63,701 nt of DNA, from positions 1 through 63,701 of the forward strand of contig JAUNGJ010000008.1 in NCBI GenBank assembly GCA_030524585.1. The letters run 5' to 3'. The position numbers and the translations under genes are program-made. The notes beneath the pieces are model-generated. The model worked only from the letters and a program-made list of their open reading frames with translations, was not told the DNA's origin and did not search any database. Positions 53,491 through 62,340 of the stretch are shown here, in pieces (position 1 is the stretch's first letter; each line of letters opens with the position of its first letter). The DNA is from Eubacteriales bacterium. GTDB lineage: Bacteria; Bacillota; Clostridia; Lachnospirales; Lachnospiraceae.

Positions 53491-54333
53491 ATGAATATAC
53501 GAAAAAATAAAACATTTCAGAAAGCGATTCATAATAAATCCATTGTGATTGGGTCAGTTATGGTTTTGATCGTAATATTTATTGCCATCTTTGCCCCAAT
53601 TCTGACGCCCTATGATCTGGATGCCATGGATATGGGGAATGCACTTCAAACCCCGGATTCAGCCCATTTATTTGGAACGGATCAATATGGAAGAGACCTG
53701 ATGACGAGAATCTTTTTCGGAACACGTATTTCACTGCTGGTAGGCTTTGTCTCCGTATTTTTCTCTATGATCATCGGAGTAACGGTAGGGCTTCTTGCAG
53801 GATATTACGGCGGTTGGGTAGACAATCTGATCGGAAGAATCATTGACGTGTTCCTGTCATTCCCGGTTCTGCTCCTTTCGATTGCGCTGGTAGCAGTTAT
53901 GGGCGGCGGAACGGTGAGCGTAATCGTCTCGCTGTGTCTGGTATCCTGGACACAGTATGCACGTGTTGTTCGGTCAAGTGTGCTGGTCATACGGGAAGAG
54001 GAATATGTGCTGGCGGCAAAGACCTTTGGAGCAAGCAACATGAGAATTATCTTTAAATATATTATGCCCAATGCACTGGCGCCGATCATTGTAGTAGCAA
54101 CACTTGGAATTGGTACGGCAATTGTATCGGAGGCAACGCTGTCTTTTATGGGATTGGGCGTTCAGCCTCCAACACCAAGCTGGGGATATGCGCTGTCCTT
54201 CGGCCTTCGCTATATGAGAACAGCATCACACATGGCGACCATTCCGGGACTGGCCATCATGTTTACCGTGCTTGGATTCAATTTGCTTGGAAATGGTATC
54301 CGGGATGTTACGGATCCAAGAATGGTTAATTAA
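53491..54333 (+). CDS. Peptide ABC transporter permease, DppC type (importer 2)
   Basis: 280 residues. LFGTDQYGRDLMTRIFFGTRISLLVGF, EAA loop YVLAAKTFGASNMRIIFKYIMPNALAP and TLSFMGLGVQPPTPSWG identify DppC. Starts two bases after the DppB-type stop and precedes the AstE-like hydrolase by about 20 bases. Confidence 0.93.
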   Translation: MNIRKNKTFQKAIHNKSIVIGSVMVLIVIFIAIFAPILTPYDLDAMDMGNALQTPDSAHLFGTDQYGRDLMTRIFFGTRISLLVGFVSVFFSMIIGVTVGLLAGYYGGWVDNLIGRIIDVFLSFPVLLLSIALVAVMGGGTVSVIVSLCLVSWTQYARVVRSSVLVIREEEYVLAAKTFGASNMRIIFKYIMPNALAPIIVVATLGIGTAIVSEATLSFMGLGVQPPTPSWGYALSFGLRYMRTASHMATIPGLAIMFTVLGFNLLGNGIRDVTDPRMVN

Positions 54334-54354
54334 TTCAGAAAGGATGTAGATAAA

Positions 54355-55281
54355 ATGAGTACAACATATTCATATGAAGAACTGGATGTTTGCTATCTTG
54401 CAAATGGAACGAAGTATTCGATCCCGATCCACAAATTTGAAGGGCCGGGAAGTGATAAGGTGGTAGGCGTAGGCGCTGCCATTCACGGAGATGAGATCAT
54501 CGGAGTGGAGATTGCAAGAAGAGTTGTTGAATTTCTGAAAACACAGGAAGTTCACGGAACGATCAAGATCTGCAGCGTTGCCCACAGCCTGTCTTTTGAA
54601 CAGGTGGACAGAAATAGTCCGATTGACGGACTGAATTTAAACCGGGTATTCCCGGGATCAGAAGACGGATTTTTGACAGAGCGCATTGCGAATGTATATC
54701 TGGAAAAATTTGTCGGAACACTGGACGCCTATCTGGATGTTCACTCAGGCGGAAGAGAGCCGATCGTGGAATACTGCTACATTTTGAATGATGAGGCAAT
54801 GTCAAGGGCCTTTGGCTCCAAGATTCTCTACAGACCAACCGATGACTATCCGGGTAATGTCAATAACTTTGCAAAGGAGAAGGGCGTTCGGAGCATGGTT
54901 GCGGAAATCGGCGGCCTGGCAGTCAGAGAAAGGGATGTACAGCGCGGTGTGGACGGCGTGCTGAGTGTGCTGCGCCATGAAGGTGTGATTGACGGCGAAG
55001 AGATTAAGCGCGATGATCAGGTCGTATGCGATTATATCGCCCACATTGATCCCCATGAGGGCGGTCTGATGGTTCCGGGACTTGATATTTCCAAGCTGGG
55101 TGAAATCGTAGAGGGTCATGTGACGCTTGCAAAGATCTACAATCCAAAGACTCTGGAGCTTCTGGAAGAAATCAAAGCTCCTTATGAGAGAAATCTGATG
55201 ATTCTGCTTCGCCCGACAGTAAACAGAGCATTTCCGGGAGATTTCAGCTTTATGATCGCGGATGCCGACGCGCTGGAATAG
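54355..55281 (+). CDS. Succinylglutamate desuccinylase/aspartoacylase-like zinc hydrolase
   Basis: 308 residues. M14-type zinc site with His44 and Glu47 in AIHGDEIIG and His130 in YLDVHSGG; substrate-binding NLNRVFPG; probable catalytic Glu184 in MVAEIGGL. AstE/AspA members remove acyl groups from the amine of amino acids, or act as carboxypeptidases. It sits inside an ABC importer operon between a permease and a DUF885 peptidase gene, so it most likely processes the imported compound in the cytosol. No signal peptide. Which bond it cuts is not known. Confidence 0.85.
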   Translation: MSTTYSYEELDVCYLANGTKYSIPIHKFEGPGSDKVVGVGAAIHGDEIIGVEIARRVVEFLKTQEVHGTIKICSVAHSLSFEQVDRNSPIDGLNLNRVFPGSEDGFLTERIANVYLEKFVGTLDAYLDVHSGGREPIVEYCYILNDEAMSRAFGSKILYRPTDDYPGNVNNFAKEKGVRSMVAEIGGLAVRERDVQRGVDGVLSVLRHEGVIDGEEIKRDDQVVCDYIAHIDPHEGGLMVPGLDISKLGEIVEGHVTLAKIYNPKTLELLEEIKAPYERNLMILLRPTVNRAFPGDFSFMIADADALE

Positions 55282-55315
55282 AGAAAACGAAGCAGTATGA
55301 AAAAAGAGGATAAAA

Positions 55316-56515
55316 ATGATGCAGTACGAAAAAAGAGATTTTGAGCTGGCAGAAAGATTCTGTAAAATTGCACTGGGAACAGACAGTTTTTACCGGAATG
55401 TCCAGACGGAAGGGACAGAGGAAGAATCCTTTGCGGTAGAAGGGCTGGTGCCGGTAGATTTTACTGGGTTGGAGCCGGAAAAGATCACCTCCTGGCAGCA
55501 GGCAATTGATGAGCTTCAGGAAATCTATCATGGCTATGAGAAGATTCAGGATGTGACCAGAAGAAATTATATGCTGCAGCAGGTAGGGTCTTTCCGAAAG
55601 GTCTGCCTGTGGCTGTCCGGATTTCCTATGTCTTTCCGGGAAATTGCGGCAGAGACTATGTTTATCGATGAAAATCCGGTGGGAGCCGGTCTTTTGGAAA
55701 AGATGACGGATCAACTGCAGGAGGCTTTGACGGAGGCCGGATACCAGGGGACGGTAAAAGAGCAGGTAGAAGCATGGCAGAAGAACCGGGCAATTGACGG
55801 ACCTGAGAAGACAAAAGAGGTACTGGAGCAGCTTCTTTGTGAAGGAAAGGAAAAGACGCTCGCTTTAGGATTTGAGGCGATCCGGGACTTCGATGTTCAC
55901 GCTGAACTGGTTTATAACGTTCCCTACAATGCTTACTGCGATTATATGAGCAGGATGATTTATATTAACGGAGAGGTTACCTATACCTATGACGAATTAA
56001 AGCATTTGGTATGCCACGAAGCCTACCCAGGACATATGACACATATGGCTGCCAGGCAGCAGCTGTTGGAGGCGGGGAAGATTCCGGCAGATGCGGGACT
56101 GGTGCTGACGAATACGGCCAGCAGCCCGGTGTTTGAGGGACTTGCAGACAATGGAAATGATACGCTGGATTGGAACGAGGATATCAATGATACGATCTGT
56201 AAGCTGTTGAATCAGCTTCAGTCGATTTGCAATCTGAATGCTTCCCACATCTATTACTGTGAAGAAGATGGACCGGAAAAGGCAAAGCGTTATATGGAAG
56301 AATATTCATTTGCAAGTGACGCCAAGATTAAATCCCGGCTGCGGTATATGGGCTACCCATTCCGAAAGGCTTACATGTATGCTTACTGGCGGGGCTGGGA
56401 AGCAGTTGAAAGGGTATGGATGAAGCTCCCGGAGACGAAGCAGGCGGATTTCTTGACCTATCTTTATGAGAATATGCACAGTGTCGATACTGTGCTTCAG
56501 TTTGAAGAAAATTAG
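55316..56515 (+). CDS. DUF885-type zinc metallopeptidase, short form (importer 2 operon)
   Basis: 399 residues, shorter than the usual 550 or so of DUF885. Zinc motif HEAYPGH (His234, Glu235, His240) and a downstream FEGLADNG holding the third-ligand Glu. No signal peptide, so cytosolic. The N-terminal region normally present in DUF885 seems reduced. Adjacent genes encode the hydrolase and an aminotransferase, which suggests cutting the imported substrate or a related step. It is not a fragment: the frame is intact with its own start. Confidence 0.78.
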   Translation: MMQYEKRDFELAERFCKIALGTDSFYRNVQTEGTEEESFAVEGLVPVDFTGLEPEKITSWQQAIDELQEIYHGYEKIQDVTRRNYMLQQVGSFRKVCLWLSGFPMSFREIAAETMFIDENPVGAGLLEKMTDQLQEALTEAGYQGTVKEQVEAWQKNRAIDGPEKTKEVLEQLLCEGKEKTLALGFEAIRDFDVHAELVYNVPYNAYCDYMSRMIYINGEVTYTYDELKHLVCHEAYPGHMTHMAARQQLLEAGKIPADAGLVLTNTASSPVFEGLADNGNDTLDWNEDINDTICKLLNQLQSICNLNASHIYYCEEDGPEKAKRYMEEYSFASDAKIKSRLRYMGYPFRKAYMYAYWRGWEAVERVWMKLPETKQADFLTYLYENMHSVDTVLQFEEN

Positions 56516-56533
56516 AAAGCAGAGGTACACACA

Positions 56534-57844
56534 ATGGAATATCCAAAATCACAACAATTATTCGAGCGGGCATCCGGCATTATGTCGGGCGGATTGCATT
56601 CAAACGGCAGAAACAGAAAGCCGCATCCGATTTATATGGGAAAAGCACAGGATGCATATGTTTATGATATTGATGGGAACCGTTATATAGACCTTATTAT
56701 GGGAAACGGAACCATGATTCTCGGACATAACAATCCGGAGTTTAATGAGAGAATGGCAGAGTATGTGTCAAAGAACCAGGGGGTCGTCACCGGATTTGAC
56801 ACGCCGCTCAGTGTAGACGTGGCAGAGCATTTCTTGAAGATTACGGGAAATGAGAGGGTGCGTTTTACCAATACCGGAACAGAAGCGGTTACCCATATTA
56901 TTCATATTGCAAGATATGCAACCGGCAGAAATACTATCGCAGTTATGGAAGGCGCTTATGACGGATGGGCGGATATGGTCTATGTAAATAGCTTCGCTCC
57001 GCTGGATAAGGTAGGAGATGCAGACCGTCCGAAGTCTGTACCGGGCGGCGGCGGATTGGACCCGGTTACGGTGTCCTCCACTTTGGTGCTTCCGTTTAAT
57101 AATATTGAAGCAACTGAGAAATTGATCCGTGAGCATAAAGATGATCTGGCAGCAATTATTCTTGAGCCGATCATGATTGATATCGGATTTGTCGAGGCAG
57201 ATCCGGAATACATTCGTTTCCTGAGAAAAATCTGCGACGAGCTTGGAATCGTGCTGGTATTTGATGAGCTTTTGACCGGATTCCGCATTGGACTCGGCGG
57301 ATGTCAGGATTACTACGGGGTTAAGGCGGACCTGTGTATGTACGGAAAGGCTTACGCAAACGGTTATATTACCGCGGCAGTTTCCGGAAAGGCAAAATAT
57401 CTTGACTATACGATTCCGGGCAACGGAGTCGGCTTTATCGGAACCTTTAACGGACATCAGACCTCACTTTGTGCGGCGGCGGCGACGCTGGATATGCTGG
57501 ATTCCGGTGAAGTAACAAAGACGATCATGGCAAATGCGGATACGCTGAGAACAGAGTTTAATGCTATGGCCAAGCGGAAGAATGTTCCGGTACTTCTTCG
57601 GGGCAAGGGCGGACATTTCCAGGTTTACTTCATGGAACATGAGCCGACAAATTATCGTCAGGCGGCAGCAACAGATGCTGTCCGTTATGCTAAATATGTT
57701 ACCAGTCTGCAGGAGCAGGGCGTATGGTGCTCACAGGCGCCGCTCTCCCACCATGTACTGAGCGTAAAGCATGGAAGAGATGTTCTGGATGAAATGCTGA
57801 CCGCCATGGAGAATGCGGTGGAGAAAGCGTTTTCTATATCATAG
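56534..57844 (+). CDS. Class III PLP aminotransferase, glutamate-1-semialdehyde-aminomutase-like
   Basis: 436 residues. FTNTGTEAVTHIIHIARYATGR, Asp244 in VFDELLTGFR and the PLP Lys272 in MYGKAYANGY fit class III enzymes of the GSA-aminomutase group. True HemL is unlikely because no other heme genes are near and it lies in a peptide-importer operon. It probably removes or moves the amino group of a product from the imported compound, possibly a beta- or omega-amino acid. Confidence 0.85.
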   Translation: MEYPKSQQLFERASGIMSGGLHSNGRNRKPHPIYMGKAQDAYVYDIDGNRYIDLIMGNGTMILGHNNPEFNERMAEYVSKNQGVVTGFDTPLSVDVAEHFLKITGNERVRFTNTGTEAVTHIIHIARYATGRNTIAVMEGAYDGWADMVYVNSFAPLDKVGDADRPKSVPGGGGLDPVTVSSTLVLPFNNIEATEKLIREHKDDLAAIILEPIMIDIGFVEADPEYIRFLRKICDELGIVLVFDELLTGFRIGLGGCQDYYGVKADLCMYGKAYANGYITAAVSGKAKYLDYTIPGNGVGFIGTFNGHQTSLCAAAATLDMLDSGEVTKTIMANADTLRTEFNAMAKRKNVPVLLRGKGGHFQVYFMEHEPTNYRQAAATDAVRYAKYVTSLQEQGVWCSQAPLSHHVLSVKHGRDVLDEMLTAMENAVEKAFSIS

Positions 57845-57877
57845 GAACCTTTTTATAAGAAAATAGGATGGAGTAAT

Positions 57878-58903
57878 ATGGATAATTTACTGAATGTAGA
57901 ACACCTGACAACTGTATTTCGAACCTATGACGGGGAAGTTACCGCGGTAAATGATGTCTCCTTTCATGTGAAAAAAGGAGAAATTCTGGGACTTGTCGGA
58001 GAGTCCGGATGCGGAAAAAGCGTAACCTCCCTGTCTGTCATGGGGCTTCTTCCAAAGAAAAACAGTAAGATCAAAGCGGGTTCTATCGTATTTGACGGGA
58101 AGGAGCTGACTTCTCTGTCGAGAAAGGAATATGATGATATCCGCGGGAATTCTCTGGCCATGATTTTTCAGGAACCCATGACCTCGCTGAATCCGGTATT
58201 CACCATTGAGAATCAATTGCGGGAAGTAATCCGCAACCATGATAAATCGGTCAGTAAGCAGGAGTGCAGAAAAAGGATTCTGGAAGTATTGAACCGGGTG
58301 GGTATTCCGGGAGCAGAAAATGTTATGAAGCAGTATCCACATCAGCTTTCTGGCGGTATGCGCCAGCGGGTTATGATTTCTATGGCGCTGATCAACCATT
58401 CCAAACTGCTGATTGCGGACGAGCCGACGACAGCCCTTGATGTTACCATTCAGGCACAGATTCTTCAGCTCCTGAAATCACTGGCAAAAGAAGAAGAGAT
58501 GTCGATTATACTGATCACCCATGATCTGAGTGTTGTGGCTGAGGTCTGTGACCGGGTTCAGGTTATGTACTGCGGACGGTTTGTGGAATCTGCTTCCCGT
58601 GAGGAATTTTTCCACAATCCCAAGCATCCTTATTCCCGGGGACTTTTGAAATGCATTCCATATATTGGAATGTCTGATCAGAAGCTGCACCACATTCCGG
58701 GAAATGTTATGCATCCCGCAGATGATAAGGGCGGCTGCTCTTTCGCTTCCCGCTGTGAGGATGCAACGGAGCGATGTGGGAAGGAGCTGGCACCTATGAA
58801 GGAAATCGCCGACGGACATTGTGTGCGGTGCTGGCTGTATGACAGGGATGAGGAAATTTCTCAGGGAAAGGAGGAGACCGATGTATCTGCTGGAAACGAA
58901 TGA
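57878..58903 (+). CDS. Peptide ABC transporter ATP-binding protein, DppD type (importer 2)
   Basis: 341 residues. Walker [13 protein letters not shown], signature [11 protein letters not shown], Walker [14 protein letters not shown]-loop THD; C-terminal cysteines in [16 protein letters not shown]. It pairs with the next gene, with which it overlaps by 23 bases. Here the enzyme genes lie between the permeases and the ATPases, an unusual order for a Dpp operon. Confidence 0.94.
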   Translation: MDNLLNVEHLTTVFRTYDGEVTAVNDVSFHVKKGEILGLVGESGCGKSVTSLSVMGLLPKKNSKIKAGSIVFDGKELTSLSRKEYDDIRGNSLAMIFQEPMTSLNPVFTIENQLREVIRNHDKSVSKQECRKRILEVLNRVGIPGAENVMKQYPHQLSGGMRQRVMISMALINHSKLLIADEPTTALDVTIQAQILQLLKSLAKEEEMSIILITHDLSVVAEVCDRVQVMYCGRFVESASREEFFHNPKHPYSRGLLKCIPYIGMSDQKLHHIPGNVMHPADDKGGCSFASRCEDATERCGKELAPMKEIADGHCVRCWLYDRDEEISQGKEETDVSAGNE

Positions 58904-59834
58904 GCTGAAAGTTCATTTTCCGATGAAAAATGATAAAAAAGTGGTAATCAAGGCAGTAGACGGCGTTTCCTTTCAGATTCCGGAAGGAAAGACCTTCGGC
59001 CTGGTGGGAGAATCCGGCTGCGGAAAGTCCACGACTGCCCGCGCGATCATACGGCTGTATCAGCCGACGGGCGGAGATATTCTGTTTGACGGAAAAAATA
59101 CTGCAAACCTGAAGGGGAAGGATTTAAAGGAATACCGGAGGAATGTGCAGATGGTGTTTCAGGATCCTTACGCCTCCCTGAATCCCCGTATGACAGTAAA
59201 CCAGACAATAATGGATCCGATGAAGATCTATAAGGCTGGGACGAATGAGGAAATGCAGCGGCGGGTATATGAACTGATGGAGCTGGTGGGGCTTGATCAG
59301 AGGTTTGCCAAACGGTTTCCGCATGAATTTTCGGGAGGCCAGAGACAGAGGATCGGAATCGCCCGGGCGCTGGCGCTGAATCCTAAGTTAGTGATTTTGG
59401 ACGAACCGGTATCGGCGCTGGATGTTTCGGTTCAATCACAGATTCTGAACCTGTTAAAGAATCTTCAGGACGAACTGAAGCTGACCTACCTTTTCATCTC
59501 ACATAACTTAAGTGTTGTAGATTATATGTGCGAGAATATTGCGGTTATGTATCTGGGAAGGATCGTTGAGCAGGCATCCCGCGAGGAACTGTTTCAGAAT
59601 CCCAAGCATCCGTATACGCAGGCGCTTTTGTCTGCTATCCCGTCGATTGATCACCAGCTTACGGGGGATGAGAAATTCCTGACCGGAGATATTCCGTCTC
59701 CGGCAAACCCGCCTTCCGGGTGCACCTTCCACACAAGATGTCCATATGCCTGTGAAAGATGCAGAAAGGAAGTTCCGGGAAAGACACAGATTAGTGAAAC
59801 CCATACGGCATTCTGTCATATGATACAGAAATAG
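58881..59834 (+). CDS. Peptide ABC transporter ATP-binding protein, DppF type (importer 2)
   Basis: 317 residues from the ATG at 58881, which has AAAGGAGGAG upstream. Walker [13 protein letters not shown], signature SGGQRQRIGIARAL, Walker B LVILDEPVSALD. C-terminal TFHTRCPYACERC. Last importer gene; a terminator hairpin follows. Confidence 0.94.
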   Translation: MYLLETNELKVHFPMKNDKKVVIKAVDGVSFQIPEGKTFGLVGESGCGKSTTARAIIRLYQPTGGDILFDGKNTANLKGKDLKEYRRNVQMVFQDPYASLNPRMTVNQTIMDPMKIYKAGTNEEMQRRVYELMELVGLDQRFAKRFPHEFSGGQRQRIGIARALALNPKLVILDEPVSALDVSVQSQILNLLKNLQDELKLTYLFISHNLSVVDYMCENIAVMYLGRIVEQASREELFQNPKHPYTQALLSAIPSIDHQLTGDEKFLTGDIPSPANPPSGCTFHTRCPYACERCRKEVPGKTQISETHTAFCHMIQK

Positions 59835-59879
59835 GAGAAACTTAAGTTTTTGTATAAATGCAGTTGCGAATATGCGGCT

Positions 59880-59910
59880 AACAGGCAGACGTCTTGGGCG
59901 TCTGCCTGTT
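59880..59910 (+). terminator. Stem-loop after the importer 2 ATPase gene
   Basis: A perfect 12-bp stem (59880-59891 with 59899-59910), seven-base loop. The following sequence is only moderately T-rich, so some readthrough into the next peptidase gene is possible. Confidence 0.7.
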
Positions 59911-59950
59911 ACATTGATTCCATTTGATCTGGGGATGGGAGGAAAAGAGG

Positions 59951-61618
59951 ATGGAAATAAGGAGAGAATTTCGAACAGAGCTTGACGGTTATTATAACCG
60001 CATTCATATTAATGATTTCAGCAGCTTTATTAAATCGGATTTTCGGGATGGACAGTTGTTTGACCTGTCAGAAGAACGAGCAGAGCAAAATATCCAGGAA
60101 AGTCAGGATATGATAAGAAGCATAGATTCCTGGCTTGACCTGCCGGATATCACCTGGGAGGAACAGGTGATTCTTAAGATATGCAGAGATTTCTGTGAGT
60201 ATATTATAAGAAACGGACGGTATTACTGGTATAAATTTAATCTGACGCACAATACGACTCCGCTGCCCTATGTGGTGAAGCGGCTGGAGACGTATCCGTT
60301 AGAAGGGAAAGAAGATCTGGAAAGATATGAATCTCTGTTAGCACAGTTTCCGGGAAAATTAGAGGAAATGATGCAGAAATTAAAAGAGCAGGAAAAAAGG
60401 GGGATTCTTCTTCCGGATGAACAGGTAGAAATCCTGATCCGGCTGCTGGAAAGTCTGAGATGCCCGCCTGATACTTTATTAAAGCCCTGGAACCGGAAGC
60501 ATGTAAGGCTTGCAATATCGGAAGCGTCCAGAAAAAGGATTGAAGAGGTTATTGTAAAGTTTAACAATACACTGGAATGGATGATGCAGGAAATCCGGCA
60601 TCATTATAATTCTGCCGGAGAGGTAATTCTGCCGGGACTCTGCCATATAAACGGTGGGGAGGAATACTACCGCAAACAGATCATAACCTATACCTCGTAT
60701 CCGCTGGAGCCGGAGAATCTGCATGAGCTGGGAATGGAGAATCTGCGGATTACCCAGGAAAAAATGCGAGCGGTTATCCGGGAAATCGATCTGGATTGTG
60801 ATTGGAAGGAATTTCAGGGCTATCTGAGGAAGAACCGGATCTGTTTTGATGATACTCCGGAAGCTTTGCAGAATCGTTTTGATGAAGTACAGCGAAGGAT
60901 TGAGCCGAAGCTGGACGGCTTTTTCCTTAGGAAACCGAAAGCCGGGTGCCGGTGTCAGGCTTTGCCAAAAAGCAAAGAAGGAACCATGTCCTGGGGATAT
61001 TATTCCGTGCCTATTGGTGAGGAGAAGGACGGCATCTTCTATTACAGTGCGGCGGAGCTGGATAAACGCTCCCAGATCCGCACGGCGGCAATTGTTGCCC
61101 ATGAACTGCTTCCGGGGCATCATTTCCAGACCAATCTGATTGCGGAAGATGCAAGTCTGCCGCTGATCTGCCGGGAACATTTTAACACTGCCTACGCAGA
61201 TGGGTGGGCGGAATACTCTGCTGATCTGGTGGGAGAAATGGGCGTTTATAATCCGTATGAACTGTATGGACGCTATGTCTGGGATCTGGTGCTGTGCTGC
61301 CGGCTGGTTGTGGATACCGGCCTGAACGCGATGGGATGGAGTATGGAAAAGGCCCGCAGATTTATGGGTGAAAATACGAACCTGACGGAGTCGGAGATTT
61401 TTATGGAGACGCTCCGGTATTCAGTGGATATGCCCGCCCAGGCGCTGGCTTATAAATACGGCAGCCTCAAAATGCATGAATTTCGGGACAGGGCCAGGAA
61501 GGGTACCGGTGATAGATTTGATATCAAAAGCTATCATGAAGAAGTTCTTCGGTACGGCTCTGCGCCTCTTAATATTTTAGAAACGATAATAAATAATTAT
61601 ATTTTGACTAACAAATGA
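59951..61618 (+). CDS. DUF885 zinc metallopeptidase, full length
   Basis: 555 residues from the ATG at 59951 with GGGAGG eight bases upstream. Zinc motif HELLPGH (His384, Glu385, His390), then YADGWAEYSADLVGE with the third-ligand Glu421. Usual length for the family. No signal peptide. It shares the fold and motif with the short DUF885 protein at 55316-56515 but the sequences are not close. It lies behind the terminator hairpin, yet on the same strand and near the same importer. Confidence 0.85.
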   Translation: MEIRREFRTELDGYYNRIHINDFSSFIKSDFRDGQLFDLSEERAEQNIQESQDMIRSIDSWLDLPDITWEEQVILKICRDFCEYIIRNGRYYWYKFNLTHNTTPLPYVVKRLETYPLEGKEDLERYESLLAQFPGKLEEMMQKLKEQEKRGILLPDEQVEILIRLLESLRCPPDTLLKPWNRKHVRLAISEASRKRIEEVIVKFNNTLEWMMQEIRHHYNSAGEVILPGLCHINGGEEYYRKQIITYTSYPLEPENLHELGMENLRITQEKMRAVIREIDLDCDWKEFQGYLRKNRICFDDTPEALQNRFDEVQRRIEPKLDGFFLRKPKAGCRCQALPKSKEGTMSWGYYSVPIGEEKDGIFYYSAAELDKRSQIRTAAIVAHELLPGHHFQTNLIAEDASLPLICREHFNTAYADGWAEYSADLVGEMGVYNPYELYGRYVWDLVLCCRLVVDTGLNAMGWSMEKARRFMGENTNLTESEIFMETLRYSVDMPAQALAYKYGSLKMHEFRDRARKGTGDRFDIKSYHEEVLRYGSAPLNILETIINNYILTNK

Positions 61619-61724
61619 AACTTAAATCGGTTATAATAAAAAACGGCATAAATGGATTGTTTTGCCAATTAGTTTTAGTAGGAGGGAGTATAGAAGGCAC
61701 GTTTTTTGTGTTTGTTATATAATC

Positions 61725-62273
61725 ATGGAAAATAGTATAGGACTAAAAATCAAAGAATTAAGGAAAACGCAAAAGCTGACGTTAGCTGAACTAAGCAGTA
61801 AGGCAGGAATTTCGGCAAGTTTTCTTTCACAAATTGAAAACGGAAAGCAGGCGCCGACGGTTGTTACTTTAAAGAAAATCGCAGATGCTCTGGGAAGTCC
61901 GCTAAAGGATTTATTCAACCTGCAGCAGGAGACTCCGGAGTATATTCGGAAATGTGATGATCAGGCTCTAGGCGGCCTGCAGAAGATTTATAAACAGATT
62001 AATGTATTGAGCGGAAAATTTGACGGAAGAGTTCTGGATTGTTTTAATCTGGTGATGGAGCCCTTTTTAGAGCAGGTTGAGGAACATTCTCATGCAGGTG
62101 AGGAATTTTATCTTGTATTAAACGGCACTTTGACTGTTGAGATTGAGGGACGACAGCTGATTGTAAATAAAGACGAGTCCATTCATTTTCCGTCTACCAG
62201 TCCACACAGACTTATGAACCATGGCGAGGAAGATTTGAGACTGCTTGGTGTCTTTACACCGACATTATTGTAA
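61725..62273 (+). CDS. XRE-cupin regulator
   Basis: 182 residues from the ATG at 61725; no clear ribosome site precedes it, although AGGAGGGAG lies about 40 bases upstream. N-terminal HTH_3 (LAELSSKAGISASFLSQIENGKQAPTVVTLKKIADALG) and a C-terminal cupin_2 (EEHSHAGEEFYLVLNGTLTVEIEGRQLIVNKDESIHFPSTSPH). Such regulators often control amino-acid or polyamine genes. The peptidase and importer genes upstream, or the MATE exporter downstream, are candidates. Confidence 0.9.
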   Translation: MENSIGLKIKELRKTQKLTLAELSSKAGISASFLSQIENGKQAPTVVTLKKIADALGSPLKDLFNLQQETPEYIRKCDDQALGGLQKIYKQINVLSGKFDGRVLDCFNLVMEPFLEQVEEHSHAGEEFYLVLNGTLTVEIEGRQLIVNKDESIHFPSTSPHRLMNHGEEDLRLLGVFTPTLL

Positions 62274-62340
62274 AAGTATATCTGAGGGAGAGCTTATACC
62301 ACATTGCCGTCCTATAATAAGTGATTAGGAAGGAAGTCTT

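Noticed and set aside
55316-56515. Broken DUF885 pseudogene
   Set aside because: The frame is open with an intact zinc motif and normal operon spacing, so it is a short variant rather than a remnant.
56534-57844. HemL glutamate-1-semialdehyde aminomutase of heme synthesis
   Set aside because: No heme genes nearby and the gene lies in a peptide-importer operon; class III specificity is broad.
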